NCBI GenBank assembly: GCA_025435555.1
Contig: JAIWWG010000043.1
Span: 186,001-250,000 of the forward strand
DNA length: 64,000 nucleotides
From: Chytriomyces cf. hyalinus JEL632
Taxonomy: Eukaryota > Chytridiomycota > Chytridiomycetes > Chytridiales > Chytriomycetaceae
Direction of reading: 5' to 3'
Shown here: positions 1 to 12,164 of the stretch, piece by piece
Position numbering within the stretch: position 1 is the first letter of the stretch
Layout of the letters: each line of letters opens with the position of its first letter
The notes under the pieces: model-generated
Seen by the model: only the letters and a program-made list of their open reading frames with translations
What the model was told of the DNA's origin: nothing
Databases searched by the model: none
Program-made: the position numbers and the translations under genes

Positions 1-37
1 TGTTCAACTTTTTTGTCTTGAATTGCTTGGTCCCCAG

Positions 38-1244
38 GTGATTTCCTTCTTCGATCTGGCTGGACACGAAAAGTACCTCAAAACGACCGTGTTTGGAATG
101 ACGGGATGCTCGCCGGATTTCGTGATGCTCATGATTGGTGCGAATGCCGGGATTATCGGAATGACTAAAGGTGAGTCATTCTCTTCATAAAGTTTTATGC
201 GTGTCTTATACAGTGCCGCCTGCACAGAACATCTGGGATTGGCCCTTGCATTGAATGTGCCCGTGTACATTTGCATCACAAAAATCGACATGTGCCCGCC
301 AAACGTGTTGGAAAACACGATCAAGCAGCTCACTAAAATTCTAAAGAGCAGTGGATGCAGGAAAATTCCCATGTTTATTAAAACTGAGGGAGATGTGTTG
401 GTGACTGCAGGAAACTTTGTATCTGAGAGGTGTGGCAAGCGTGAATCTCCATCTGTTTCAAACTCAGCTAACAAATCAAACTTTAATACGACAGAGTCTG
501 CCCCATCTTTCAAGTTTCCAATCTGACAGGCGAGGGTCTAGACCTTCTGAAACTGTTCCTTAATGTCTTGCGCTCCAACAGTCAAGGCCACTACAACCCG
601 AAAGCCGGCGTCGAATATCAAATCACCGACACGTTCAGTGTGCCAGGTGTTGGAACAGTTGTGAATGGAACACTCGTGAATGGGATCGTGCACGTGGGAG
701 ACAGTTTGTTGATTGGACCAGACAGCAGCGGCCATTTCACTCCTACAATTGTAAAAAGCATTCAACGGAAACGGGTGAACGTGCCCGTTGCGAGTGCAGG
801 CCAGAGCGCATCGTTTGCGTTGAAAAAGATTAAGCGCAGCAGTATCCGGAAAGGAATGGTGATGGTGAGCAAGGCTGCGGATGCCAAGGCGTATTACGAG
901 TTTGAAGCGGAGATTCTTGTCCTGTATCACAGCACGACGATTAGTACCCGGTATCAGGCAATGTTGCATTGTGGTGGTGTGAGACAGACGGCCAAGATTG
1001 TGGGGATGGATAAAGGCGTTCTGAGGACGGGTGATCGCGCGTTGGTTCAGTTTAGGTGAGTTTTTGGGTGGTGTTGTGGACTCCTTTTGAGTCGATCTGA
1101 TCTTCATTGCATTCAAAAAGGTTCATGAGGAACCCTGAATACCTCAAGATTGGAACACGGTTGCTATTCAGAGAGGGCCGCACAAAGGGAGTTGGAAAAG
1201 TGGTGTACCTCGGACCCAAAGACACGCAAGAAGCGAGCAAATGA
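38..1244 (+). CDS. GTPBP1: GTPBP1/2-like translational GTPase, 5' end outside window
   Basis: C-terminal part of a GTPBP1/GTPBP2-type GTPase, an EF-Tu/HBS1 relative linked in animals to ribosome rescue and exosome-mediated mRNA decay. Four exons are seen: 38-170, 228-429, 495-1055 and 1121-1244 (introns 57, 65 and 65 bases, all GT..AG, reading phase kept). The first exon carries the G3 region ([12 protein letters not shown]), the second the G4 motif TKID and SGCRKIPMF, the third the beta-barrel domain ([13 protein letters not shown], then [16 protein letters not shown]), and the last ends in [17 protein letters not shown]. These blocks follow the animal GTPBP1 order closely, which makes the family call strong. 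G1 and the N-terminal extension lie before the window. An intron acceptor at 37 opens the first visible exon. No long basic C-terminal tail as in animals: the protein stops about 15 residues after the last conserved block. Confidence 0.9.
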
Positions 1245-1584
1245 TTCCTTGTGTTTTTTTTTTGCCTGTTGATGGAGATACACTGACTGGTTTCCACTTA
1301 TAAGTTATTGGTATTGGTTTTTTGTTTTTAAGCGCAACCGTGGAGGGATTTAGGTGTCTTGGAGTCTCTCAGTTGCTTTTCTTTTTGGTGGGGGGTTAAA
1401 TGGTTTGTTTTGGAAGGGTGTTCATGGAAATAACAAATGACCGAAAGTTCCACATCACAGCCACTTCCACGCCATCAGCTGAACTGATGATCCACAACTG
1501 ACCAAAAAAGGAAAAAGCATCAGCCCACCAACACTAGCGTAAAACAAGACTTCTGACGACCAGCGAACTTGAAACAAGGCAAAA
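1245..1584. other. Intergenic, no gene seen
   Basis: About 340 bases between the GTPase stop and the F-box gene start. It contains T-rich runs that would suit 3' processing of the upstream gene. I see no open frame, RNA gene or repeat. Confidence 0.5.
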
Positions 1585-2832
1585 ATGCTCGCGAGGCTGC
1601 CGTGCGAAATCGTGCAACACATATTCAAACACATTCATCCAAAGCGTGTTCTCAAATACAAGAGAACGTGCCAATACTTGAACCAATGTCTCTCGGATGC
1701 TTACTTTGCCTGTTTGAACTTGGCTGTATATCTGCCTGCGGGCATGACCCCAACACCAACAACAACAACAACATCAGAAGGAACGCGCAACAGCCAACCC
1801 ACCGAATTTGACCAACTCTTTCTCCTCCTCCCACAAACTTACCAAGCCATTTACGCGTCCCAGCCACACATGCACAACCTGTCAACAATCGAATGGTACA
1901 CAAACTCGTATTTCGTCCATGCAATCCGGTTCCGCAAAGCCCCGATCCCTCTCCCAAAAGCGTTACACCAACTATCCACGAATCTGCGGCAACTCATCCT
2001 CACAAGCCACTCAGTGACGGAAAAGTCCATTTTCGGAGGCACAGCAGAGTTATCCGCCGTCTGTAACCTCGTGAATTTACAAGTCCTCAATTTAAGCCGC
2101 AACGCGTTCACTGGACAAATCCCCGCGCTTCTGTTTAAACAACTCACAAAACTTGAAGAACTTGATTTAAGCAGGAACGCGTTCAATGGACCGATTCCAG
2201 AGAGTGTAGGGTGTATGCGCGGGTTGAGGGTGTTGAACTTGGATGCAAACGCGTTTTGTGGAGAGATTCCAAGACACATTGGGCGGTTGACAGTGTTACG
2301 CGTGTTGAGTTTAGAGTCGAATCAGTTGTCGGGTGCGATTCCGATGGAGATTGGGGAGCTGGTGCGATTGGAAAAGTTGCATTTAGGGGACAATTTGTTG
2401 GAAGGAGTGATTCCAAAGGAAGTTGGGAGGTTGACAGAGCTAAAGAGTTTGAGTTTATGGGCAAACAAGTTGTCGGGGATGATACCGGGGGAAGTGTATG
2501 GGTTGAGAGCGTTAATGTTTTTGAATGTGAGTTATAATCGGTTTACTGGCGGGATTGAACGCAGTGTTGGGATTATGAGGAATTTGAGGGAGTTGGATTT
2601 GAGTTATAATGAGTTGGATGGAGAGATTCCTGCTGAGCTTAGTCAGCTTCGACTGCGGAGTTTGTATTTGAAGGGGAACACGAAGCTGATGATTGCGCAG
2701 GAGGTGATCATGAACCCGTCGTTCCGCCTGATGCTCATGCTGGAAAGGGATGCGAAGGAAAAGAGTAGTACGACTGGGAAGCACCTTGAAGTTGCGTCCA
2801 GTTGGATTTCGTCCTTGATATTTGGACAATAA
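1585..2832 (+). CDS. F-box protein with plant-type leucine-rich repeats
   Basis: Intronless, 415 residues. The N-terminus (about residues 1-45: LPCEIVQHIFKHI, then RTCQYLNQCL) has the shape of an F-box, the Skp1-binding motif of SCF ubiquitin ligases. Residues about 145-385 hold nine leucine-rich repeats of about 24 residues with the plant-specific pattern LxxLxLxxNxxxGxIPxxxGxL, for example LVRLEKLHLGDNLLEGVIP. The LRR face would bind the substrate. The start ATG directly precedes the F-box and has no better upstream choice. The region between (about 50-140) is Thr/Pro-rich and unrecognised. Plant-type LRRs are found in several fungal and protist proteins, so they do not by themselves show transfer. 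What is seen: repeats and F-box-like start. Inferred: SCF adaptor role. Confidence 0.75.
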   Translation: MLARLPCEIVQHIFKHIHPKRVLKYKRTCQYLNQCLSDAYFACLNLAVYLPAGMTPTPTTTTTSEGTRNSQPTEFDQLFLLLPQTYQAIYASQPHMHNLSTIEWYTNSYFVHAIRFRKAPIPLPKALHQLSTNLRQLILTSHSVTEKSIFGGTAELSAVCNLVNLQVLNLSRNAFTGQIPALLFKQLTKLEELDLSRNAFNGPIPESVGCMRGLRVLNLDANAFCGEIPRHIGRLTVLRVLSLESNQLSGAIPMEIGELVRLEKLHLGDNLLEGVIPKEVGRLTELKSLSLWANKLSGMIPGEVYGLRALMFLNVSYNRFTGGIERSVGIMRNLRELDLSYNELDGEIPAELSQLRLRSLYLKGNTKLMIAQEVIMNPSFRLMLMLERDAKEKSSTTGKHLEVASSWISSLIFGQ

Positions 2833-2914
2833 AAAAAAACATTTTATGTTAAAGTAAAATCGAACGTTAAAATATATTTTTTTCAGGGAAAAGGGAAAAA
2901 GAAGAAAAACGAGC

Positions 2915-3667
2915 ATGTTTTCCTTGTTGACGCAGCGACTGTTTGTTGTGCGCCCAGCAGCGCTCTCATTCGGAATGCGCAGATACTCGAGCGACCTTTT
3001 ATCCGCAGCCCTCAAAGAGGCCGAACAGACACAGCGTATCGCCACTCAGCAAGCTGCCACTGCTTCGATCCATCAAAAACAACACCCCAGCATGAACAAA
3101 CAGCTGACAATCAGCACACAATCCGCAGCCTTCCGCATCTCCCCGAAAAAGACGAACCTTGTCGCAAAAGTGTGCCGCCGCCTCGAGATTAGCGATGCAA
3201 TCAAACAAATGCAGTTTTCGCAAAAACGGGCCGGGTCCAAACTTATCCACGTGTTGAAGCTGGCGAAGCTTCGAAGCCGTGAGCGAGAGACGCAGTTGGG
3301 AATGGAGGAAGGTGTTTGGACGGTTGCGCAGTGTTTTGTTGGGAAGAGCATGTATTTGCGGCGTATCAAGATGCACGCTCGTGGACGGATGGGTGTTATG
3401 CATCATCCATCGTCGTTTGTGACTGTAGTTTTGAAGAGGGAGGAGGAGTTTTCAAAGGCAGTTGCGGCGTCGCGAAAGAACCCGTTGGTTTTTGATACGA
3501 CGCAGGAACAGAAGGATGCGCTGGAATTGCAGCAGCTGGTGCAAATCTTCAAAAAGAACAAGTTGTACGCGCCATTTAAGGAAGCAAAGACCCGCTTCCT
3601 TCATCCAGTGTGGAGCCCAAAGAGCTTCAAATACGTGACTTCGAAAAAGTGGCTTAACCCAAAGTAA
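2915..3667 (+). CDS. MRPL22: Mitochondrial large-subunit ribosomal protein uL22
   Basis: Intronless, 250 residues. The first about 25 residues are Arg/Ser/Ala-rich without acids (MFSLLTQRLFVVRPAALSFG, then MRRYSS), a typical mitochondrial presequence. The uL22 core spans about residues 68-170: KTNLVAKVCRRLEISDAIKQ, MQFSQKRAGSKLI, and the diagnostic C-terminal loop block QCFVGKSMYLRRIKMHARGR followed by MG and VTVVLKREEE. uL22 lines the nascent-peptide exit tunnel. A C-terminal extension of about 75 residues (LQQLVQIFKKNKLYAPF) goes beyond bacterial L22, as is usual for mitochondrial forms. It lies 82 bases after the F-box gene on the same strand, so it has its own short promoter. Confidence 0.9.
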   Translation: MFSLLTQRLFVVRPAALSFGMRRYSSDLLSAALKEAEQTQRIATQQAATASIHQKQHPSMNKQLTISTQSAAFRISPKKTNLVAKVCRRLEISDAIKQMQFSQKRAGSKLIHVLKLAKLRSRERETQLGMEEGVWTVAQCFVGKSMYLRRIKMHARGRMGVMHHPSSFVTVVLKREEEFSKAVAASRKNPLVFDTTQEQKDALELQQLVQIFKKNKLYAPFKEAKTRFLHPVWSPKSFKYVTSKKWLNPK

Positions 3668-4142
3668 GCGAAGAGCGATAATAAAGAAGCGACTCCCGTA
3701 TTCCGTTTTTTTATTGTATTTTTGTTCTTTGTGTTGGTGGCGACACTGGCAATCCTTTAGCAATTTCCAGCACACACTTGGGTGGTGAACCAGGGAGCTG
3801 GAATGATGGAGGCAGTTTAAGATCGAAACAGGAAGTGGAAGTGGTGCTTGAACTGGGAAGGTGAAACAGGTAATTAAGAGGATGGGTTGGAATGGAAGTA
3901 AGGTTGAAATGAGACCTCGTTTCGATCCTTCATTTAGTCAGAAGCTTGCTTGTAGAAATGAGAATAGACGCACTCCGATGAATTAAACAGATGCTTGGAG
4001 TGTAAATGTCATTTATTGACAAGTCATTTTACCATCACGTTTCGTTTAGCTGAATACGCGCTGTACTGCGCTGCACCACCCCCAAGAGGAGGAGGAGAAG
4101 GAGGGTGAAAGGAATGAGAGAGGAAGAGGGGGCATAAATAGT

Positions 4143-4190
4143 GAAGATAAATAGAAGATAAATAGAAGATAAATAGAAGATAAATAAAAT
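4143..4190. repeat. Short tandem repeat, about 12-base unit
   Basis: Four near-identical copies of a unit like GATAAATAGAA stand head to tail, ending in AT-rich sequence. Simple-sequence DNA with no gene in it. Confidence 0.75.
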
Positions 4191-4327
4191 AACAAAGTGT
4201 CAAAATATATTTACAGCAATAAAATTTTTGATAATTGGGAACATATAAATTTTGTGGGTGAATGAGTTTAATGAAAGTGTTAATCAAACATGGCTTCCAG
4301 AAAGAAAAAAAGTCATTGGTCAAACAC

Positions 4328-4395
4328 AACAACATCCATCCATCCAACCATCCATCGTCCATCCATCCAACCATCTCATCTGGAGACATCCATCT
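4328..4395. repeat. CATC/CCAT-rich simple repeat in homeobox 5' leader
   Basis: Imperfect repeats of CATCCATCCAACCAT run up to about 60 bases before the homeobox ATG, followed by ACAACAACC-type runs. Pyrimidine/A-rich leaders are common in such genes; a regulatory role is not shown. Confidence 0.6.
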
Positions 4396-4453
4396 GGACA
4401 CAACAACAACCAAGAACAACCAAACTACAACTTAAACAACACATACTCTAAAC

Positions 4454-5937
4454 ATGGACATGGGATACCTCGTCAGCCCTTCTGCCAGGTCGCCATCAGA
4501 GCCACCCGTATCCGCACTCTCCTTCGCAGACAACTACACTCTCCCACCTCCACTGTCCATCCATCCCACCACAGCCACACCATCCTTCGTCAGCAGCAAC
4601 AGCAACGACAGCCACACTCATCGGCGCTTGGGCACTCTCAAAATGTCTGCGAATCTTGTTCCGTCAGTGCTGATCTCACCCACGGACGAGGCAAGCTCCA
4701 TCCTGATATCGCTCGCATCATCTCCACCATCAGGAACAAGTGCGCGTGCTGTAAAGACGCTCTCGATTAACTGCGAGGCCCAGGGCGTGAAGCGGACCTT
4801 GTCGGAGGCCGTGTCGCCCTCGGATCACTTCTACTCTCTCTCAAACAACCAGTGCAACAACGACAGCAGCAACACTGACAATGAGACGCAGTCAAAGCGG
4901 TTACGGCATTTCTCCGAGAACAAAGTGTCCTTGTCGTACTCAAACGACTTCTCGCCCCAAACACCCGCGGATCTGTACTCGAACAAGTACTCGAGCCTGG
5001 ACTCGAACCAGCGACGCCCCTCAAACACTTTCGATTCAACAGCAGGTGCTTGTTACACTCTTTCTTTAAAGAAACAATCCTGGGCTTGTTGTTTAATCAA
5101 ACAATTTTTAATTGTTTTGACCAAACACAATGACAAATACTGACAATTCTTTTGTTTACTTTTGTTTACTTTTATTCAGGCCCTTTGATTGCACCGCGTC
5201 TGGCCTCGTCCGCATCAGCTTCCTCCTCGCCACGGCCTCTGGACAACCTGCCACAAATCTCAACCTCCAATCCATGCACGCCCGACTTGAACCGACCGCG
5301 TCTCCCATCCCTCAGCTCCATCATGGAATCTTACCACAAACTGCACACCCCCCCGCTACCGACTTCCTCCACAAACAGCAGCCGCTCCTCCCTCCCTTCC
5401 ACAACTCCACCTTCCTCATCCCTCTTGAACCCACGCAACCCAGCCTCAAACACATCAATCGCACATAAACACCGCCGCACCGTGTCATCTCCAGCTCCAT
5501 CTCTACATCGGACAATCATGGCGAACCACCGATACTCCAATTCTGTTGGAAACGTTCCATCAGGCCCAAAGTCTGCAACATTCGCGTCATCAAGCAGCAA
5601 CCAACTTTTATCCAGCAGCAGCACTGCAAGCATCAACAGCATCGCTAGCACATCTGAAAGTGGTGGTGCTGCCATGATTTTGGGTATCCCAGGGAGTCCC
5701 GTGGGCGGATATAAACCGAAATTCAAGTACAGCGAAGCGCAGAAACAAGTCCTCATTCGAGAGTTTGAAGTGAACCAGTACCCAAACTTTGAAAAAAAGG
5801 ATGAACTCGCGAGGGCCACTGGAACAACAGCGACTCAGGTTCAATTTTGGTTTCAGAATCAAAGACAAAAGGTTGCCAGGAAGGAAGGTAGTTCAAGGCC
5901 TGTTGCGTGGGTTTCAGAATTTGTTGGGAAAAAGTAG
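4454..5937 (+). CDS. Homeodomain transcription factor
   Basis: Two exons, 4454-5045 and 5180-5937 (intron 134 bases, GTGCTT..TTCAG, phase 1), giving 449 residues. A single homeodomain lies near the C-terminus, about residues 375-434: FKYSEAQKQVLIREFEVNQY, then NFEKKDELA, then QVQFWFQNQRQKVARKEG. Helix 3 keeps Trp48, Phe49 and Asn51 of the canonical WFxNxR core, with Gln where Arg52 is commonest. It has typical 60-residue spacing, so it is not the TALE class. The long N-terminal part is Ser/Pro/Asn-rich low complexity, as in many fungal regulators, with no other fold visible. It should bind DNA in the nucleus. Targets are unknown. Confidence 0.85.
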
Positions 5938-6224
5938 ACTGGGGGAACATGTTTTTATTTTTCTTTGCTTGAGTGGGGGATATTACTCTTTGTTCCGTTG
6001 TTTGTGTGGGGGTGTTGTGTATGTGTGTTTAGCGGTTATTTTTGTGTTTTTCGCTCCGAGTCCGCGCGGGTAATTCAGCAGCTGTTTTTTTTTTTTTGTT
6101 TGTTCGCTTATCCTTATTTTCGCTACAATATTTTGTGCAATGCCCATCTTTGTTCAATTCAATTCCTTTGATTTAGCGTGTAAATAAAAAAAACTTGAAA
6201 AAAAAAAAAGTCAGGGACTTTTTT

Positions 6225-9200
6225 TCAAATCTCCTCCTTCATCAACGCAACGCACTTGATCCGATTAACGATCCATCTCTGCTGTACACTCTCATCTCGC
6301 ACAGAAATGAAAAACGCGTCCAAAACTCGCTCCTCGAATGTATCCACAGCTTCCAATAGGGTTGCAACTTGTTGGTAGATTAGAGGCCGATGCAGACATG
6401 TATCGTGCTCGTGGGTTGGATTTAGTTCTTGTTGTTGTTGCTGTTGTTGTGGGGTGGTGGGAGGTTCCGTTTCTGTTTCGCCAGTTGCCTTCTCGCTCAC
6501 CGCAGCTGGATCCATACTTAGTATTTCGACTTCTTGAGGAGTAACCTCTGGTAATAGAGAGACAACACAATCCGCTTCCAAGTCCTGCACACGAATATCC
6601 TGCACGACACCATAAAGTTCTTTCGAAACAGACATGTCCAACGCAACACTGCTGCACTCATCATCAACTTGACCTCCTTCTAAAGAATGCCTCATTTCTG
6701 AATTACTTGAATCCATTTCAATGTCCGTTTCTGCCGGCGTTGTTGCTCTTGTTGGATTCGTTTCTGCATCTTCTCCAATCCCTGAAAAACTGGGGGATGA
6801 TGCGCGTGACGGTTGTCCACTGGATAGTGCGCGGTCGACATATTCAATAAAATTCTCTTGTTGTACGTCCATAGGCAAGGATTCACCGTCCAAGGCTGAA
6901 TCTTGAGAATTGAAAGATGATGGACGACTTGGCTCAGGCAAAGATTCAACGCTTGGCAGGTCAGTCAGCGGCAGCGCAACGATGTTTTCCGTTTCATCAG
7001 TGGAAGTCTCAGCGAGTTGTGATGGGTTCGGTTCCTCGGCAGGTGTTGAAAGACTTTCCTCAGCGACGGAGACCAAACTTGCTCTTGATAGGTTTTGAAT
7101 TGATGGCGCAGGCTGAATCGACATGCCATCATTCATATTGATGGATGCCAGTACTTCCATATTTTCAACGCCATTCAAAGATGGTTCGACTTCTGGAGCG
7201 ATAGTGTCCACACGTTCTTGTTCCACCAACAAACTCTCGTCCGGCTCGAGCATCTTTGCAGCTTCCATCTCCTCCTCAGCAACCCGAACCTTTTCGAGCT
7301 CCTCAGCTAATCGCAGAGCTTCCAATTTCTCAGCCGCGCGCAAAGCCGCATTTGCTTCAGCCTCTCGTAACGCCTCAAGCTCCTCCGCGGCAACTCGTTG
7401 CGCTTCCATTTCTTGAGCTGCCCGCAAAATTGCAAGCTCTTCCGCCACTCTCATCGCCTCCAACTCCTCCTCCACACGTACTGCTTCATCCAATCTAGCT
7501 CTCTCCACCCACAACACCTCCCTCGCTTCCTCCAACAACACACAACTCGTTCCAAGAATTTCACACAACTGCTCCACCATAACCTGACATAAATGGTCCA
7601 ACCAATCTCGCCACCGCCCCGCCCACATGACAACCCCTACATGAAGCAGTTGACACCGCACCGCCACAAACCCGCGTACTTCGAGGTCACAGAACCCTTT
7701 CACGGACGCGGCTGCGGCTTGTTTGGCATTCATTTTGAAGCCATCGGTGGCTGCTTCGACGGTGGATGTGAACGTGTATTTTGCGCGTGTTTCAATCAAT
7801 GTGAGTTTTGAAAACGTGTCAATCACGCATGTGTTGAATGCACTTAAACGCGCATCTGCATTGCTTAAACTGAGCGGCACCGTTTCAAACAACCGCACAG
7901 TTTCCATCAACGACTCTTCAACGACTGTCGTCGCACCTTCAAACTCGCGAATCCATTCTTGTACAAGCGTGACTCGATCTCGCAGCAGCGCACGCGTGCT
8001 TTCATACGTGTCAGAGACAAGTTCTTGGGCCATCATTGCAAGTGCTCCGTGTTCGAGTGGCCGACTTGTTGGATTCTTGATTGTGTTTAAAGTGGTTGCT
8101 GCTGCTGCATTTGACAAAGCAACATCTTCCCCTGGAACAAGTGCAAAGGACCCATCTTCAATCAGCGTGCCAAATGCGCTCGTCACAACTTGTTGCACAG
8201 TCTCGGGACTCGGATCTGCCACAATCTCAACTGTATCCACAAACGGCCCTGGTCTCACTTTCCCCAACGACTCGCATTTCTTCATTTTGATAAACAACCG
8301 CGTATCCATTGCTACCGTGATTCCACCATCCCGAAGCGTGCGGAGAATATCCATGAACCGCCATTTCAGTAAACTTTGCATACTTGACGCGCAAATGAGG
8401 TTAAACTGCATGGGTGACAGCGTATGATGTGTTTTTATGGTGCGGCATTGTTTGATGCTTTTGGAGAATTCGGTTTGTGCAATGGCTGGGAGTGTGGTGG
8501 TGATGCCTGGTTGTATCGTGCTCAAGATGTGGTCAAGGAGGAGTTTAAAGTCCTCGTAGGCAATCAGTTTGAGGGATGGCATGCTTTTACGGAATACCGT
8601 TTGAATGCCTGCATGAAGTCGCGAGTCTACTCACAATAAAAAAAAAAGGTGACCAAAAGTATTAAAACCAATGAGGCGTTCTGTACACAAATAAAAAAAG
8701 GGGGAACCGAAAACAAACCGTCAAACATGGGCCGCTTCATTGAAAACTCGTCTTCCCGATACATAAACATATCGCTCCACACGTGCCCGATATTTAACGC
8801 GTGCAAGTTATCCACAGTCAATTCAACAGGTTTCGGCGGCGATCGCAGCATGGCAAACACATTCACAGTGCGCGCCATTTTCCGTGCAGCCTTGTACATT
8901 TTGTTTCTTGAACCAGGCGGCTGTGGACTGGCTTCTGCAATTGGTGGAGATTTGGCTGGAGATGATAGAGTTGCTGTCGCAGGTGGAGATTCAACGGCTC
9001 TAGTCGGTCTCGAGATTTGCAATTTTCCCGTGGATATCTGTTCCAAGACGAACGAAATGGGCGTCCCGAGCTTCATCTCCAACAGCATCCATTCGCGTAC
9101 TTTTTGTACAGCCGGTTTGAAAACCAGGAAAGCCATGGTACGCATGCGTGTGAGTGTTTTATGAAACTTTTCGGGACATGTTGAATGGGATATGTGTAGT

Positions 9201-12008
9201 TTCGTTCCCAACGTCTTTTTGATGTGGGAAGGTGCAAACAATGCTTCCAAGCGTGGATTGAGTTTGATGGATGCTTCGATTTGGGATAGAAAGTACATGT
9301 CACGGAGGGAGTTGAGTGTATCTGCGATGAATGCGGTTTGAACGCGGGGTATCTTTTCCTCAGGAAACTTTTCTATTTTTGAGTCAAAAAACTTGCGTAA
9401 GGAAGCCAGCTCACAAAAATAAAAAAACGAACAACAACTTCACCGGTACAAGACTCCCTTCGATTCATTTGCATAGCCTGCCACAGCTGAATCTGCTCAT
9501 ACACCAAATCCACAGTCCGAATAGGAAACTCGGGCAACACGGGTGTCAACACGGGTGCTACAATCCCGCAAATTTGCGTCATGGTTAACCGGCTCTCGAA
9601 TTCAACACGGATCTCGTTTGCCTTGCACAGTTTTTTCAAGTGGTATTCTGCAGATTCATGATCCATCCGCAGCTCTGCTTTGTTCAGCCACCGTGTGTTT
9701 GGGGATGGATCTGGCGTGTTGAAGAAGTTGGTTGGGATGCGTTGTGGGTACGGCGTGTCCCATTCAATAAGAAATTGGATCGTTTCGGAGTTGTAATCGA
9801 CCAGGAAACCGCCATGCCAAATTTCGCTAGTTGTATGGATTTTCCGTTGCGTTTGCGGTGCGGATGTTTGCACGAGACCCCACGCGCGAATTTTTGTATC
9901 CAAGCATCCCATTTTCCAGGCGTCCACTTGTGAAACTAACCAGTACAATTCATCTTGATTCATAAAATAGTCCAGAGGGAACAGCGAACCGACCATTTTA
10001 GAAAAGGATTGCTTGACATCTTGCTGAGTGACTCTGTGGCGCTCAATGACTTGCAAATCTTGCTGGTCTTGATTCGCAAACACCATTTGTTGAATCACCT
10101 TGTCAGGGCTGTTGGGATTGCAGTCAGCATCTCCCGTGTCTCCCAGTTTGGAGCAATAGTCTGGTTCGGTGTCATCATGACCAGCGTCGGAGACATTGAA
10201 ATCTTCGTCACCACCGCTTTCACTATCACTACCAATGTCAATTTCGCAAATATTCTCACGCGATCCAACAGGAGTGATCCTGCCACCCACACGCGGACAT
10301 TTCGGCACAGTATACAAGGACCGAATCTTTCGCATCAACAACCGCCCACCCCGTCGCTCACCTTCAAGACCTACTAAGTTTCGTGGATCTTGCAGTGAAT
10401 TTTTCAACGCCACGGGGACTTGCAGAGTGAGCACTTGAGTGGGCGGGTGCATTGCTTGAATGTCGTACGGGTGCAGGGAGAGACCCGGTTCAGGGAGACC
10501 CGGCGGATGCAAGTGGTAGTGCAAACTTTTGATTGCACGACGACCACGCGTGTTGTCACCTTTCTTTTCCCGTGATTGTTCTGGCTGTTCTCGTTCTTGA
10601 AAAGTGATTTTTCGATCCGTGGACGACGACGCTTTCGCTCCCAATTTCGGATGCACAGAGTCTTGCACAACCGCGTCCACAATAAACCGACGAACTCCTT
10701 TCGACAGCGGTCTCTTGTGTTTCGGGACGGCGTACGAGTTGTTGAATGAAACGACTTGGTTGCTGCTGGGAGGATTGAATGTTTGTGCGGAATCGAGGCT
10801 CCGGTTTGTACGCGCGGAACTCGCTGCTGTTTGAGCGTTATGAGATGTAGCAGACTTGCTACTGAAAGAGGAAGTTGAAGAAGTGGAGGATGCGCCGGAA
10901 CGTGCTAGAAGCAGTCTCGCCGCCGTAGACATTCTCCGAACACCATGCACACCTGGAGCAACGCTTGAATAACTCCCGTCGGTGTTGGAGTCATCGCAAG
11001 CATACTGTCTGCCTGTATGAGCGCGTGATGCATTGTTGGCGTGTGTATGAGTGCGCGAACGACTGTTTGGAACACTCTGAATTCCGTTTGCGCGCGTTTC
11101 GGGTTTCAAAAAAGCGATTGCATCGAGCTCGCGAAACCGCTTCAGTCGCTCTTGAAGATCTGCGCTGAGCTCAGCTGTGCGAGGACGGACAATGCGGATC
11201 CCGTCTCCGCGAGTGACTTTTCGAGATGTGTTGATTTTTGTGCGGTCGTCTGTGAGAAGAAGGCAGTTGAGGCGGGATAGGGATTCAAAGTCGTCGTCGT
11301 TATCGCCATCTGGGCGGTTGGTTTGCTGCGACTCGCGGTCATCTTCGGGTGAGAGTTGTGGTTGGGATTGGGTTGAAAATGATTGCGATGGCTGGGATCG
11401 GTGGAATGAGGTTTGGTCTGCTGCACGTGCTGCCACTGGGAGTGGCGAAAATTCGTACTGCAGATTTCGCGTAAGATTGAATTTGACAGTTTTCGAAGCG
11501 GATTTCGAACGCGGCAGAGTTTTTTGCCGCTGAATCAGCGCTTCGAGAATATGCTGGTGTCGCTGCCGCTGTTGTATTTCGAGTCAGAAAAAGAATACGA
11601 GTTTTTCGAGAATAGGTTTTTCTCAACTGATCGAAGAACAAGATCCTGTCCGAAAAACAACTCAAGGAACCGTTGCTCAGCCCGATTCCACCGCGTTGTC
11701 ACTGCCACAATATGAATCGAGTCCTCGCTGGATGCCATCTCATCAGTCCGATCTCCGACACGCGAAAACGGTGTCCCGTGTGTTTGATTGGATGGCAAGC
11801 CGCTTTGTAAAGTACGGGTACTTTTCCGCGTTCGATGCTGGGACCGGACTGGTTGAGACAGCGATGCCAACACTTCTTCAAACGTTGAGTTTGAAAAATC
11901 CTTTCGCGGTGGATGTTTCATGGATTCTGACGCTGATGCTGAGGATGGTGTCCGGTCGCCATGGATCCGCTGCTGCTGAGCTGGTTCATTTGCAACAAGG
12001 ACGTCCAT
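6225..12008 (-). CDS. Large unrecognised protein with coiled coil, 1854 residues
   Basis: Read on the minus strand as four exons: 11628-12008, 9444-11568, 8719-9372 and 6225-8629. The introns (59, 71 and 89 bases) have GT..AG ends and the total is a whole number of codons, giving 1854 residues. I do not recognise the family. Residues about 1-450 are Ser/Arg/Asn-rich and probably disordered. About 650-1060 look folded (LKKLCKANEIRVEFESRL, IRTVDLVYEQIQLWQAMQM, LRDMYFLSQIEASIKL). About 1070-1370 are helical. Residues about 1429-1514 form a Glu/Ala/Leu/Arg coiled coil (EELEALREAEANAALRAAEK). The last 300 residues are acidic and Ser/Pro-rich with a short poly-Gln, then a folded end (VATLLEAVDTFEERVLDAFF). 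A dynein-tail-like or other cytoskeletal scaffold would fit the architecture but is only a guess. The donor of the first intron (GTTGAG) is the weakest border. Confidence 0.6.
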
Positions 12009-12164
12009 CCGATCGATGTAAATGTTTCGAAAGTGTATGTAAATCCGAAGCGGAAATCAAGCAACTTTTTACTCGTGAATCCCCTATAAATTTACGAATT
12101 TTTTTAAAAAAAAAAAAAGGCAGTGCGTCTATACAAACAATATCTCTCTTCCGTCGTCGTCAAC

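Larger units (their letters stand above)
3668..4453. other. Long intergenic region with simple repeats
   Basis: About 790 bases between MRPL22 and the homeobox gene. No open frame looks coding. It holds two repeat blocks listed separately (AGATAAAT-type at 4143-4190, CATC-type at 4328-4395). The second lies just upstream of the homeobox start and may be its 5' leader. Confidence 0.5.

Noticed and set aside
4143-4395. Repeats near the homeobox gene considered as a CRISPR array or satellite
   Set aside because: Units are contiguous without unique spacers and only four to six copies; plain microsatellites in a eukaryotic intergenic region.
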